A program made the position numbers and the translations under genes. A stretch of DNA of 64,000 nt from Planktotalea arctica. Its GTDB lineage: Bacteria > Pseudomonadota > Alphaproteobacteria > Rhodobacterales > Rhodobacteraceae. Shown piece after piece: positions 46,986 through 56,146 of the stretch. The notes beneath the pieces were generated by a model. The model was not told the DNA's origin, ran no database searches, and saw only the letters and a list, made by a program, of their open reading frames with translations. Where the stretch lies: the NCBI RefSeq assembly GCF_002105285.1, contig NZ_MUHR01000006.1, positions 62,001 through 126,000 of the forward strand, in the 5' to 3' direction. Within the stretch, counting starts at the first letter, position 1, and every line of letters begins with the position of its first letter.

Positions 46986-48035
46986 CTAGCGTTTTGGACC
47001 AGATTTAGATCCTGTGTTGGGGCCTGACTTGAAGCCGGGCTTTGCCCCCGCTTTGCCGCCTTTGCGGTCCATCGGTTTACCGAAGGCTTTGCTACCGCTT
47101 GGTTTGCCAGACGGCTTGCCTGTCGGTTTTCCACCCGGTTTTCCGGCAGGCTTGGCGCGTGCCAGCGGATCGCTATCGGCAAAGGCGTCCTTGCCGCGCA
47201 AAGGGCCTTTGTTCAAAGGCGGGCGCTTGCCGCGCACAACGCTTGTTTTACCTCGCACGGGACGTGCTGGTTTGGCTGGTGCGCCGGGGGCTTCTAAATC
47301 CTCGTCCGTCATACCAAGCTGGTCGCGCAGTACCTTGCGGCGCAGTTCTTCGACGCCACTCACCTTGAGATTTCCAAGTTGGAAAGGACCATAGCTGACG
47401 CGAATCAAACGGTTCACATTCAGCTGGATCGCTTCCATAGCGCGGCGGATTTCGCGGTTCTTGCCCTCGCGGATACCGATCGTCAGCCACGCATTCGCGC
47501 CTTGCTGGCGATCAATGCTCACCATCATCGGCTGGAATATTTCGCCCTGCAGGTTGAGACCGCGGCGCAGTGGCTCGAATGTTTCCTCGGTGGGGCGGCC
47601 GTTGATGCGCACGCGGTATTTACGTAGCCAGCCTGTCGCGGGGAGCTCGAGTTTGCGCTTGAGGCCGCCATCGTTTGTCAAAAGAATGAGGCCCTCGGAG
47701 TTGAGATCAAGTCGTCCAACGCTCATCACGCGGGGCATATCTTCGGGCAAATCTTGGTAGATCGTCTTGCGACCCTTCTCGTCACTGTCGGTCGTTACAA
47801 GGCCCGGCGGCTTGTGATACATCCACAGACGCGGTGGCTCTGGCGGGGTCATCGGCTTGCCGTCAACGGTGATGCGCGCGCGCACGTCCACGTTCAGCGC
47901 GGGGCTGTCGATGACCTTGCCGTTAACGGCAATGCGCCCGGCTTCGATCATGCGCTCTGCCTCACGGCGCGAGGCGACGCCCGCGCGGGCCAGGACTTTT
48001 GCGATACGCTCGCCTTTGGGTGTTTCTGTATCCAT
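46986..48035 (-). CDS. rluB: 23S rRNA pseudouridine synthase, RluB-like
   Basis: A 349-residue RsuA/RluB-type enzyme: S4 RNA-binding domain ([20 protein letters not shown]) and catalytic domain with Asp110 in SVGRLDLNSEGL. It isomerises a uridine in 23S rRNA. The last 85 residues are a lysine/glycine/proline-rich tail with repeated GKP units, probably an unstructured RNA-binding extension. Start ATG 48035, divergent from tadA with 57 bases between. Confidence 0.92.
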   Translation of the reverse strand: MDTETPKGERIAKVLARAGVASRREAERMIEAGRIAVNGKVIDSPALNVDVRARITVDGKPMTPPEPPRLWMYHKPPGLVTTDSDEKGRKTIYQDLPEDMPRVMSVGRLDLNSEGLILLTNDGGLKRKLELPATGWLRKYRVRINGRPTEETFEPLRRGLNLQGEIFQPMMVSIDRQQGANAWLTIGIREGKNREIRRAMEAIQLNVNRLIRVSYGPFQLGNLKVSGVEELRRKVLRDQLGMTDEDLEAPGAPAKPARPVRGKTSVVRGKRPPLNKGPLRGKDAFADSDPLARAKPAGKPGGKPTGKPSGKPSGSKAFGKPMDRKGGKAGAKPGFKSGPNTGSKSGPKR

Positions 48036-48092
48036 GGGCTTGCTTTAGGCTAAAGCGGTGCGCAGCGAAAGCGCGATCATAGGGCAAACGGG

Positions 48093-48542
48093 ATGAGTTT
48101 CACCTCTTTTATGAAGGATGCGCTGGAGCAGGCGCGCCTTGCCGGCGAGGCGGGCGAAGTGCCTGTGGGCGCGGTTGTGGTGCGCGGCGGTGAAATCATC
48201 GGGCGCGGGCGCAATGCGACGCGCAGCGGGTGCGATCCTTCTGCGCATGCCGAAATCGTCGCGATCCGCGCGGCTTGCGCGGCTTTGGGGCAGGATCGCC
48301 TGAGCGGCTGCGATCTATATGTGACGCTAGAGCCCTGCGCCATGTGTGCAGGCGCGATTGCCCATGCCCGTATTGCACGGCTCTATTTTGGGGCGGCCGA
48401 TCCGAAATCGGGCGGAGTAACTGTTGGCGCGCGTGTGTTCGAGCGCGCTCAAAGCCATCATGCGCCGGAGGTCTATGACGGGATCGGGGCAGATGAGGCA
48501 TCTGCGCTCTTAAAGTCGTTTTTTGCAGAAAAACGGGGCTAG
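48093..48542 (+). CDS. tadA: tRNA adenosine(34) deaminase
   Basis: A 149-residue zinc deaminase that makes inosine at the wobble position of tRNA-Arg(ACG). The zinc site is HAE (His52, Glu54) and PCAMC (Cys82, Cys85). Length is normal for the family. It is divergent from the rluB-like gene. Confidence 0.95.
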   Translation: MSFTSFMKDALEQARLAGEAGEVPVGAVVVRGGEIIGRGRNATRSGCDPSAHAEIVAIRAACAALGQDRLSGCDLYVTLEPCAMCAGAIAHARIARLYFGAADPKSGGVTVGARVFERAQSHHAPEVYDGIGADEASALLKSFFAEKRG

Positions 48543-48544
48543 TC

Positions 48545-48565
48545 CAAATTTTCTGCGAAAATTTG
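48545..48565. repeat. AT-rich palindrome, family C-like, copy 2
   Basis: CAAATTTT-CTGCG-AAAATTTG (48545-48565) starts two bases past the tadA stop. It is similar in composition to family C copies 1 and 3 but not in arm sequence; probably a terminator without a clean T run. Confidence 0.6.
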
Positions 48566-48623
48566 ATTGCGCTCAATATTGGAGTGCCGGCTTCGCACCA
48601 ACCTGTTTGCAAAGGAGCCAAAC

Positions 48624-49118
48624 ATGCCCTCAGCGAACAACAAAGCCGATTTGATCGCTGTGACCATAAAGGAATTCGCCAAGTTACAAGCGCTCTTGGC
48701 TCAACTCCCGCCCGAATTTGCGTTGCTTAAAGAAGACGACATCTCGATCAAGGATGTGCTCGCGCACCGTGCCCATTGGATCGACTTGTTCCTTGGCTGG
48801 CACGCGGACGGGCAAGCGGGCCGCCACGTGCATATTCCCGCCATAGGGTACAAATGGAACCAGCTTGCGGACTACAATGCCGTGCTTCGCGTGCGCCAAA
48901 TGGATATGGGGTGGGATGCAGCTTGGGGCGTGTTGCGCAGAGCGCATGCTGCGCTGGGTGACTTTTTGGATGACACCTCCGATTTGGCGCTTTACGGCGC
49001 TCCAATGAAAGGCACAGGCAGCAAATGGAGCACCGGGCGCTTCGCAGAAGCGGCTGGGGCCTCGCACTACCGCTCGGCTTCGAAATACATCCGAGCGCGT
49101 TTGTGTACTTCGGAGTAG
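48624..49118 (+). CDS. ClbS/DfsB-family four-helix protein
   Basis: A 164-residue protein with the DinB-like four-helix layout of ClbS/DfsB: start MPSANNKADLIAVTIKEFAK, DVLAHRAHWIDLFLGWHADG, and the ending SKWSTGRFAEAAGASHYRSASKYIR split over helix four. ClbS hydrolyses the genotoxin colibactin; most relatives have no known substrate. AAAGGAG precedes the ATG at 48624. Confidence 0.8.
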   Translation: MPSANNKADLIAVTIKEFAKLQALLAQLPPEFALLKEDDISIKDVLAHRAHWIDLFLGWHADGQAGRHVHIPAIGYKWNQLADYNAVLRVRQMDMGWDAAWGVLRRAHAALGDFLDDTSDLALYGAPMKGTGSKWSTGRFAEAAGASHYRSASKYIRARLCTSE

Positions 49119-49168
49119 CGATTTTTCGAGAAAAATCGGAAGGAAAATTCTTCGGACAAGAATTTTTT
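49119..49168 (+). terminator. Double hairpin terminator including AT-rich palindrome family C, copy 3
   Basis: Directly after the stop, CGATTTTT-CGAG-AAAAATCG (49119-49138) is followed by AAAATTCTT-CGGAC-AAGAATTTT (49144-49166) with a T run to 49168. The second stem has the same arms as the palindrome at 39325-39345. Confidence 0.75.
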
Positions 49169-49207
49169 ACCTTGCCCGCGTAGCGCTTTCAGGCCAGCGT
49201 GACGCCC

Positions 49208-50191
49208 ATGAAAACACCCCTGATCGACAACCTGCAATACGCCAACTGGTCCGAAACCATCTTCCGCCAGATGCGCGCGGGCGGCGTCGACGCGGTCCAT
49301 GTCACCATCGCCTATCACGAGAGTTTTCGTGAAATGGTGCTTAACCTCGAAGTCTTCAACCGCTGGTTCGAGCGCTTCCCGGAGCTGATCTTTAAAGGCA
49401 CCAGCGCGGCTGACGTGCGCCTTGCCCAAGAAACGGGGCGTACCGCGATCTTCTTCGGCTTTCAAAACCCCAGCCCCATAGAGGACGACATCGGCCTCGT
49501 GGAAATCTGCCACCAGCTTGGCATCCGCTTCATGCAACTGACCTATAACAACCAATCCTTGCTTGCCACAGGCTGTTACGAGGATGAGGACACGGGCCTC
49601 ACGCGCATGGGCAAGCAGGTCGTGCGCGAAATGAACCGCGTCGGCATGGTCGTGGATATGTCCCATTCTGCGGACCGCTCGACGCTGGAGGCGATCGATC
49701 ACTCCTCCCGCCCCATCGCCATAACCCATGCAAACCCGCATTGGTGGCATCCTGCGCTGCGCAACAAATCTGACGAGGTGCTCAAGGCGCTGACGGGCAG
49801 GGGCGGTATGCTCGGCTTTTCTGTCTATCCGCATCATCTCAAGGGTGGCTCTAATTGCACTTTGAATGACTTCTGTGAAATGGTGGCGGAGGCGGCCACG
49901 CGCTATGGCGCAGAAGCTCTCGGGATCGGGACCGATCTTTGCCAAGATCAACCCGACAGCATCGTGGAGTGGATGCGCGTCGGGCGTTGGAGCAAGGTGA
50001 TCGATTATGGCGAGGGCAGCGCCAGCGACGCAGGCTTCCCGCCGATGCCAAGCTGGTTCAACGACAATCGCGACTTTGCAAATATCTCGCAAGGCCTGCT
50101 GGACGTGGGCTTTAGCACGGCGGAAATGGAGGGGATCATGGGCGGCAATTGGTTGAATTTCTACGACGCGTCTTTCGGGCCGGCGGCATGA
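49208..50191 (+). CDS. M19 (renal dipeptidase-like) protein with incomplete metal site
   Basis: A 327-residue protein of the M19 membrane-dipeptidase family: DMSHSADRST (His153), ITHANP (His174) and GIGTDLCQDQ (Asp243) are in place. The usual N-terminal H-x-D pair is absent (LIDNLQYANW instead) and the bridging Glu position appears to be Gln86 in FFGFQN, so a normal dinuclear zinc site is not supported. No signal peptide, so it is cytoplasmic. The ATG at 49208 was chosen; GTG at 49199 is also possible. It is coupled by ATGA to the next gene. Confidence 0.82.
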   Translation: MKTPLIDNLQYANWSETIFRQMRAGGVDAVHVTIAYHESFREMVLNLEVFNRWFERFPELIFKGTSAADVRLAQETGRTAIFFGFQNPSPIEDDIGLVEICHQLGIRFMQLTYNNQSLLATGCYEDEDTGLTRMGKQVVREMNRVGMVVDMSHSADRSTLEAIDHSSRPIAITHANPHWWHPALRNKSDEVLKALTGRGGMLGFSVYPHHLKGGSNCTLNDFCEMVAEAATRYGAEALGIGTDLCQDQPDSIVEWMRVGRWSKVIDYGEGSASDAGFPPMPSWFNDNRDFANISQGLLDVGFSTAEMEGIMGGNWLNFYDASFGPAA

Positions 50192-51840
50192 GCGCGCCTG
50201 AGCTCGAAATTACGCCCCAAATGGCCCTGCGCCCGCCAAGCACGGTGATGCGCCTGCGCCGCATGGGCGCGATGTTCCCGACGCGGCTGTCGTTCTTGCG
50301 CACGCTGATGCGCGATCTATCGGCCCAGAATGTGCAGGTGCAGCGAGCTGTTTGGGAAATGGATGCGGACGGATTTGGCCATGCGGTCTATACGATCTCG
50401 CTCGGGGGGTATGACTATTCGCTCGTCGCAATTTCCACGGATCTTCCGCCGGAGATGCGCACGGATCGCGTGATCGCGACCGCGTGGGACACCGCTTATG
50501 TCCTCTATGATGGCATCCCGGACGCGAGCGAAATTGCGCGCATCGTGGCCACTGCGCCCAAACAAGAGGCGTCGCGCTACACCGCACGTGATCTCGTGCT
50601 CAGCCGGGCCAATAAATCCGTTCGCCTGTTCCAGCACGTCACGGATGCGCTGAAGAGAGGCGATCAGCCTGATGAAGCCATGGTGCGTGACGTGGGCTAC
50701 CTGATGCGCACCACCGCCGTTTATGGCAACGGTAAATTCGGCATTGCGGACCGCGCCCATATCGCCGCACGCCCCTGCCTTGGGGGGCCTTTTGCGGCGG
50801 AAATGCTCACGGTCTGGCTCATTCGCGGCTTCACCCACGACCTTGCCGAGCATGTGGGCGGCGCCCCGCTCGATCCAAGATTAAAGCGGCATTTGGGGAT
50901 CGGCAATTCAACGGGCCTTGGCATGGCACCCTTCTTGGTTAGCCATCCACGCCTACTCGATAGTTGGATGCAAGTGCGCGAAACCGCGCTCGCGCGGGTG
51001 GCGGCGCTGCCCGCTTTAAGCGCGGATCAACAACAAACGATCCTTGCGCTTGCCCAGCGCGCCTCGCTTCACCTAAGCGAATGGAGCGTCCCGGATGCGG
51101 GTGCGGAAGCGCGGATTTTGCAAATCCGGCACGATTGGGCGAGAGTTCAGGCATTGCTTGGCGAGTGTTTGCCGCAGGCAGATCCGCTCGCACGCGTTTT
51201 GCAAGGCTCGGAGGGCTGGTTCGAGGACACGCAAGAATTGCTGATCGCGCTTTTGCTGGAACCGTTCGGGGACTTGATCGACGGGCTGACCGAGTGCATG
51301 GCCAATCCCTACGAGGCTGAGATCGAACCTGGCATGCCGCTGGCTGATCTGCGCGCATTGATTGCGCGCGATTGGGATTGGGCGGTTGGTTTGGATTTCA
51401 AGAGCAAGAGCGAGAGCGCGCAATTCTGGTATGTCTCGGAGGCCAAACAGGAACCGCGTTTGGGCCTGCGCCATATCGAAGAGGGGGCCGATCTGGAAAG
51501 CCCGCTTGATATCGCACGGCAGGTCCAGCGGCTTTCGCGTGCGCTGGATGGGCAGGACGGGATCACGGCGGAGCTTTTGATGCGCCGCCCCGATTTGCGC
51601 TTTGCCGCGCGGCGCGTACAAAACCTTGCCAAAGCGCCTTACAGCGAAATTCGCGACAATCTGATCGGCGCGCAGTGCTTGCCGATAGATATGCTGCGCT
51701 GCAAGCTCTCGTTCTTCGGGGCGGCCAAATTCGATCCTAAGTCGGATCGCTGGACGCGGATTACCATGTGTCAGGGTGCGCCGCTTTTTGACGAATTGCA
51801 GGCGGCAGATGATTGGTGGTTGCCCACCTTCGAGGGGTAG
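50188..51840 (+). CDS. Conserved hypothetical protein, 550 residues
   Basis: I do not recognise a domain. The protein is soluble, with no signal peptide or membrane helix, moderately rich in charged residues, and has an early region MRLRRMGAMFPTRLSFLRTL and a middle DLVLSRANKSVRLFQHVTDA. Its ATG overlaps the M19 stop and its own stop is two bases before the DUF3726 gene, so the three are one translational unit. A role together with the M19-like protein, perhaps in catabolism of an amidated compound, is only inferred. Confidence 0.8.
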   Translation: MSAPELEITPQMALRPPSTVMRLRRMGAMFPTRLSFLRTLMRDLSAQNVQVQRAVWEMDADGFGHAVYTISLGGYDYSLVAISTDLPPEMRTDRVIATAWDTAYVLYDGIPDASEIARIVATAPKQEASRYTARDLVLSRANKSVRLFQHVTDALKRGDQPDEAMVRDVGYLMRTTAVYGNGKFGIADRAHIAARPCLGGPFAAEMLTVWLIRGFTHDLAEHVGGAPLDPRLKRHLGIGNSTGLGMAPFLVSHPRLLDSWMQVRETALARVAALPALSADQQQTILALAQRASLHLSEWSVPDAGAEARILQIRHDWARVQALLGECLPQADPLARVLQGSEGWFEDTQELLIALLLEPFGDLIDGLTECMANPYEAEIEPGMPLADLRALIARDWDWAVGLDFKSKSESAQFWYVSEAKQEPRLGLRHIEEGADLESPLDIARQVQRLSRALDGQDGITAELLMRRPDLRFAARRVQNLAKAPYSEIRDNLIGAQCLPIDMLRCKLSFFGAAKFDPKSDRWTRITMCQGAPLFDELQAADDWWLPTFEG

Positions 51841-51842
51841 CC

Positions 51843-52283
51843 ATGCGCTCGGCCAACGAGATTTCGGGGATGGTTCTGAAAGCGGCGCGCGGGGCTGGTA
51901 TGCCGCTGGGCTGCGCAGAGGATTTGGCGCGTGTTGCGCCTGCTTTAGCGGGTTTGGGCGCGCTGGGAATCGTGCCGGATTTGCTGGGCCTTGAGTGCGA
52001 TCTGCCGCGTTTAGAGGGCGGTGTCGTGTTGGGTGGGCATCCTGTTCTTGCGATCACGGCGTGGTGCGATTTGCGAAATGCGGCAGTAGAGGCCACTTTG
52101 GAGGCAAGTTTTTCGCAGGAATTGCTAACAGTGATGCAGGCCGAGAATGCAGCCGTCGGGCCGTTCGAGGTGGATAAGAGCCTCTGGGCGCAGTTGCAAA
52201 GCTATGCAGAACGCACCTTCGTGCCTGAAAGCGAGGCCTCTCGATTGGCGGGGGCTGGCGCGGGTTTGACGGATAACGATTAA
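51843..52283 (+). CDS. DUF3726-like protein
   Basis: A 146-residue protein starting MRSANEISGMVLKAARGAGM, which resembles DUF3726 proteins often found with amino-acid or hydantoin catabolic enzymes in Rhodobacteraceae. No catalytic motif is seen. Last gene of the three-gene unit; it is followed at once by a family A element. Confidence 0.75.
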   Translation: MRSANEISGMVLKAARGAGMPLGCAEDLARVAPALAGLGALGIVPDLLGLECDLPRLEGGVVLGGHPVLAITAWCDLRNAAVEATLEASFSQELLTVMQAENAAVGPFEVDKSLWAQLQSYAERTFVPESEASRLAGAGAGLTDND

Positions 52284-52286
52284 AGA

Positions 52287-52365
52287 GGGGGCGCTGCCCC
52301 CGTCTTGGCAAAGCCAAGGCTTTCCCAAGACTCCCCCGAGGTATTTCAGGACCAGAGAAGATAAA
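52287..52365 (+). repeat. Two-hairpin 3' element, family A, copy 3
   Basis: GGGGGC-GCT-GCCCCC (52287-52301) is followed by a longer stem with GTCTTGG (52302-52308) and CCAAGAC (52325-52331) around an inner AAAGCC/GGCTTT, then the tail CCCCCGAGGTATTTCAGG and ACCAGAGAAGATAAA. It begins three bases past the stop of the DUF3726 gene. Confidence 0.75.
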
Positions 52366-52386
52366 GGCGGCCAGTGTAAAGGGAGG

Positions 52387-53157
52387 TCAGGCGCTGAAGA
52401 TATCGGTGGGATAGGTGACGGCGGCAAGGTAGAGGCCATGGGGTGGGCTGACGGGACCGCAGGCGGAGCGGGTGCGCGCCTCGAGCGCGGATTTCACGTC
52501 ATCGGGTTGCCACACGCCTGAGCCGACCTGCACGAGCGATCCTAAAAAGCTGCGCACTTGATTATGAAGGAACGAGCGTGCACGCAGGGAAAAGCGCACT
52601 TCGGGGCCAGAGGGGCCGGCGATTTGTTTGATGCTCAGTTCATCGAGGGTCTTTACCGGGCTTTGTGACTGACAGAGCGTGGAACGGAAGGTGGTGAAGT
52701 CGTGATGTCCGACAAGGTGACGCGCGCCTTCCTGCATGGCGGCAACGTCGAGTTGATGCGAGATTTGCCACACAAGGCCCGCATCATGGGTCGCGGGGGG
52801 GCGGCGCATCAGCAGGCGAAATTCGTAAGCGCGCTCCAGCGCAGAAAAGCGTGCGTGCCAGTCGCCTTCAACTTGCGCGCAGGCGACGATCGCGATGGGA
52901 TCAGGCTTGAGATGGAAATTCAGCGCACCCGCGAGGCGGCTTGGCTCCCAGTCTTTTACAAGGTCGCAATGCGCCACTTGTCCCCATGCGTGCACACCGG
53001 CATCGGTTCGCCCCGCAGCGGCTATCGTATGGGGGCCTGGTTCGAGCTTGGCCAAAGCCGTCTCGATCTGGCCTTGTACGGAGGTCTGTGCGCGCTGGCG
53101 TTGCCAGCCGACGAAGGGCGCGCCGTGGTATTCTACTTGGAGGGCATATCTGGGCAT
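52387..53157 (-). CDS. truA: tRNA pseudouridine(38-40) synthase
   Basis: A 256-residue enzyme with catalytic Asp52 in [11 protein letters not shown] and the later RSFLHNQVR motif. It makes pseudouridine in the anticodon stem of many tRNAs. The start at 53157 gives the standard beginning [12 protein letters not shown]; the open frame continues 12 codons upstream without support. Divergent from ycjX. Confidence 0.95.
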   Translation of the reverse strand: MPRYALQVEYHGAPFVGWQRQRAQTSVQGQIETALAKLEPGPHTIAAAGRTDAGVHAWGQVAHCDLVKDWEPSRLAGALNFHLKPDPIAIVACAQVEGDWHARFSALERAYEFRLLMRRPPATHDAGLVWQISHQLDVAAMQEGARHLVGHHDFTTFRSTLCQSQSPVKTLDELSIKQIAGPSGPEVRFSLRARSFLHNQVRSFLGSLVQVGSGVWQPDDVKSALEARTRSACGPVSPPHGLYLAAVTYPTDIFSA

Positions 53158-53248
53158 GGCGACGCTCTTAGCGATCAAGGGGGCAAGCGGCAATGCTTTT
53201 CCCCTCTGGTATCGTGCTCGGTGCGCCCCTATCCTTTGAATAGGTAAG

Positions 53249-53254
53249 TATAAT
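53249..53254 (+). promoter_or_regulatory. Perfect -10 box upstream of ycjX
   Basis: TATAAT at 53249-53254 lies 19 bases before the GTG start of ycjX; no good -35 box is seen. The transcript would have a very short leader. Confidence 0.45.
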
Positions 53255-53273
53255 TAGGTCGGGGCAGCGGGAC

Positions 53274-54689
53274 GTGGTCATATCAAGCATCGCAGAGGGG
53301 ATCGTGCGCACCATCGAGGGCGCACGCGACACGGTGAGCGAGACGCTCTTTGAACCTGTGATCCGCCTTGGCGTAACCGGCCTCGCGCGTTCGGGCAAGA
53401 CGGTGTTCATCACGTCGCTGGTCGCTAACCTGCTTGATCGCGGACGCATGCCGCAGCTTTTGGCCGCCGCCGAAGGGCGCATCACAGCGGCCTATTTGCA
53501 GCCCCAACCCGACGATACCGTGCCGCGTTTTGATTATGAGGCGCATCTGGGGGCGCTGACAGCGCGGGAGCCACATTGGCCAGAAAGCACACGGGCGATT
53601 TCCGAATTGCGCGTTTCGCTGAAAGTTCAGCCGAATGGATTGCTTGGCGGCTTGCAAGGGCCGCGCACGGTGCATCTGGATATTGTGGATTACCCCGGCG
53701 AATGGCTGCTTGATCTCGCGCTGCTCGACAAGAGTTACGAGGAGTGGTCGGGCGAGGTTTTGCAGCGCATCGCGCAGCGCGAGCAAGCGCAGGGGTATCG
53801 CGCATTGCTCGGGGAAACGGATGCGAGCGCCAAGCTCGACGAGCCGCAGGCGCAGGCCTTGGCAGCGCGCTTTACCGAATATTTGCACGCCGCGCGGAGT
53901 GCCGGTTTTTATGACTGCACGCCGGGGCGGTTCTTGTTGCCCGGTGATCTGGCAGGCTCGCCCGCGATTACTTTTGCGCCGATGGCAGGTACAAAAGCCG
54001 CGCCGCGGCGCTCTTTGGGCCGTGAAATGGAGCGGCGTTACGAGGCTTACAAATCGCGCGTGGTAAAACCGTTTTTCCGTGATCATTTCGCAAGGATCGA
54101 TCGCCAAGTGGTGCTGGTGGATGCGCTTGGCGCGATCAACAGCGGGCCGCGCGCGGTCGAGGATTTGCGCGGCGCGATGGTGGATATCCTGAGCGCTTTT
54201 CGCCCCGGCACCAATGCGTTCCTGAGCAGGATGCTGCTGGGTAAGCGGGTCGAGCGGATATTGTTCGCCGCCAGTAAGGCGGATCATTTGCATCACGCGC
54301 AGCACCCAGAACTTACCGCCATCATGGAAGCGCTGACGCGGGAGGCGCGCGACACCGCGAAGTTTGCCGGGGCGAAGACCGCGTCAATGTCGCTTGCCGC
54401 GCTAAGGGCGACGACGGAAGAAACGCTTGAACACGAAGGCGCGCCGCTTGACTGTGTGCGCGGCACGCTCTTGGATAGCGGCAAACAGGCGGCCTTTTAT
54501 CCCGGTTTATTGCCGAAAGACCCCTCGCATCTGCTTGGCCCCGCACGCGAGGGGGCGGAGGCATGGCTCGATCAGGATTACGAGATCATGCGCTTTGCGC
54601 CTGCGCCCTTGACGTTAAAACCAGGGTTCGGTCCGCCGCATATAAGACTTGATAAAGCGGCACAGTTCTTGATCGGGGACAAGCTATGA
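53274..54689 (+). CDS. ycjX: YcjX-family P-loop GTPase-like protein
   Basis: A 471-residue protein of the YcjX (DUF463) family, with P-loop GLARSGKTVF and the segment LDIVDYPGEWLLDLALL. YcjX binds and hydrolyses GTP in vitro and belongs to the envelope-stress neighbourhood with YcjF. The start is GTG at 53274. It overlaps the GNAT gene by four bases. Confidence 0.92.
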   Translation: MVISSIAEGIVRTIEGARDTVSETLFEPVIRLGVTGLARSGKTVFITSLVANLLDRGRMPQLLAAAEGRITAAYLQPQPDDTVPRFDYEAHLGALTAREPHWPESTRAISELRVSLKVQPNGLLGGLQGPRTVHLDIVDYPGEWLLDLALLDKSYEEWSGEVLQRIAQREQAQGYRALLGETDASAKLDEPQAQALAARFTEYLHAARSAGFYDCTPGRFLLPGDLAGSPAITFAPMAGTKAAPRRSLGREMERRYEAYKSRVVKPFFRDHFARIDRQVVLVDALGAINSGPRAVEDLRGAMVDILSAFRPGTNAFLSRMLLGKRVERILFAASKADHLHHAQHPELTAIMEALTREARDTAKFAGAKTASMSLAALRATTEETLEHEGAPLDCVRGTLLDSGKQAAFYPGLLPKDPSHLLGPAREGAEAWLDQDYEIMRFAPAPLTLKPGFGPPHIRLDKAAQFLIGDKL

Positions 54690-55147
54690 CACTGGTTTTA
54701 AGGGCTGCGCGCAGCACGGATGCGGGCAAGCTCGGAGCGATGATTTCCGAGGCGGTGGCGGCGAATGCGTGGAAGCCCAAGCTGCATAGCGCGGCGCAGG
54801 ATGTGGCGCATATGGGTGATTTGATTGATCGCGGCTGGGTGACAGTCTGCGAGAGTGGCGGCGACGTCGCCGGATTTTTGGCGCTGGACGGCGCAGAGGT
54901 GCATTCGCTTTACGTGATCGGAAAGCGCCAGAACGCGGGGATCGGCAGCGCGCTCATAGGCCATGCCAAAGCGCGGGTGCAGCGATTGCAGCTTTGGACG
55001 TTTCAGGCGAACGCGGGCGCGCAGCGGTTTTACCAGCGCCACGGATTTAGCGAAGCGGAGCGCACGGACGGCACGCGCAATGAAGAGGGCTTGCCGGATA
55101 TTTCATATGTCTGGACGCGGTCACTGAAGGAAAACGATGATGGCTAA
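54686..55147 (+). CDS. GNAT-family N-acetyltransferase
   Basis: A 153-residue acetyltransferase with the acetyl-CoA segment VIGKRQNAGIGSALIGHAK and the usual C-terminal FYQRHGF. Substrate unknown. It is inserted between ycjX and ycjF, overlapping both, so it is made together with them. Confidence 0.88.
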   Translation: MTLVLRAARSTDAGKLGAMISEAVAANAWKPKLHSAAQDVAHMGDLIDRGWVTVCESGGDVAGFLALDGAEVHSLYVIGKRQNAGIGSALIGHAKARVQRLQLWTFQANAGAQRFYQRHGFSEAERTDGTRNEEGLPDISYVWTRSLKENDDG

Positions 55148-56141
55148 AGGTCCGGTATTAATTGATCTCGATGATGCGCCCGCACCCGAGCAAGGCCCCG
55201 AAGCGGCCGCGCCTGTACCGGAGTTGGATATTCCGGCACCGAGGGGGCAGGCGATGCAGAGCGCTGCGCGATTGGCGGCGCGCAGGCCCTCAAGGTTGAT
55301 GAAATGGTTCTGGGGCTTGCTGCTATCATTGACGGGCTTTGTGATCTCCTTGGCGGCTTGGGATTTTGCCGTGGGCTTGATCGCGCGCATGCCGCTGCTC
55401 GGGTATGCGGTAACGGCGCTCATTGCCGCCTTCATTCTAGTGCTTCTGGTGATGGGCTTGCGTGAACTTGCCGCTTTTTCGCGCTTGGGGCGGATGGATG
55501 TGATCCACCGCGCAGGCGAGGCGGCACGCGCCAGTGGCGAACTTGAGGACGCGCGGGCGGTGATCGGGCAAATAACGCGGCTCTACGGCGGGCGCGAGGA
55601 TACCCGTTGGGGGCGCGAGAGCCTGGCCGAGAAAGGCGCTGAAGTGCTCGACGGCGATGCACTGCTGGATATTGCGGAGCGCGATGTGCTGGGGCCGCTC
55701 GATGGCGCCGCGATGCGCGAAGTGGAGGCTGCGGCGCGGCAGGTGGCGATGGTCACGGCGCTGGTGCCGCTGGCGCTTGCGGATGTTGCAACTGCGCTGA
55801 CCTCGAACTTACGGATGATCCGGCGCATTGCAGAAATTTACGGTGGACGCTCTGGTGTGCTGGGCAATTGGCGCCTCACGCGGGCGGTGATGACGCATCT
55901 TGTGGCCACTGGCGCGGTTGCCGTCGGAGATGACTTCCTGTCCTCCATTGCGGGGGGCGGGGTGCTTGGCAAGATTTCGCGCCGCTTTGGCGAGGGGGTG
56001 GTGAACGGTGCATTGACCGCGCGTGTGGGCGTGGCGGCGATGGAAGTGTGCCGCCCCTTGCCCTTTGTCGCGCTGAAGCGTCCTTCTGTCACCGCACTTG
56101 TGCGGGGCGCGCTGACGGGATTGTTCGGCGATAAAGGATAG
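55137..56141 (+). CDS. ycjF: YcjF-like inner-membrane protein (TIGR01620/DUF697)
   Basis: A 334-residue protein with an acidic, Pro-rich N-terminus, two helices at about residues 60-110 (LLLSLTGFVISLAAWDFAVG and the next) and a DUF697 C-terminal domain (ALVPLALADVATALTSNLRMIRRIAEIYGG). It is the usual partner of YcjX. Its start overlaps the GNAT gene end by 11 bases; ATG at 55140 is an alternative. Confidence 0.9.
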   Translation: MMAKGPVLIDLDDAPAPEQGPEAAAPVPELDIPAPRGQAMQSAARLAARRPSRLMKWFWGLLLSLTGFVISLAAWDFAVGLIARMPLLGYAVTALIAAFILVLLVMGLRELAAFSRLGRMDVIHRAGEAARASGELEDARAVIGQITRLYGGREDTRWGRESLAEKGAEVLDGDALLDIAERDVLGPLDGAAMREVEAAARQVAMVTALVPLALADVATALTSNLRMIRRIAEIYGGRSGVLGNWRLTRAVMTHLVATGAVAVGDDFLSSIAGGGVLGKISRRFGEGVVNGALTARVGVAAMEVCRPLPFVALKRPSVTALVRGALTGLFGDKG

Positions 56142-56146
56142 TTTTA

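Noticed and set aside
47000-47245. Tandem DNA repeat or CRISPR-like array
   Set aside because: The repeated pattern is codon-level repetition for the GKP-rich tail of RluB, with no regular spacer structure.
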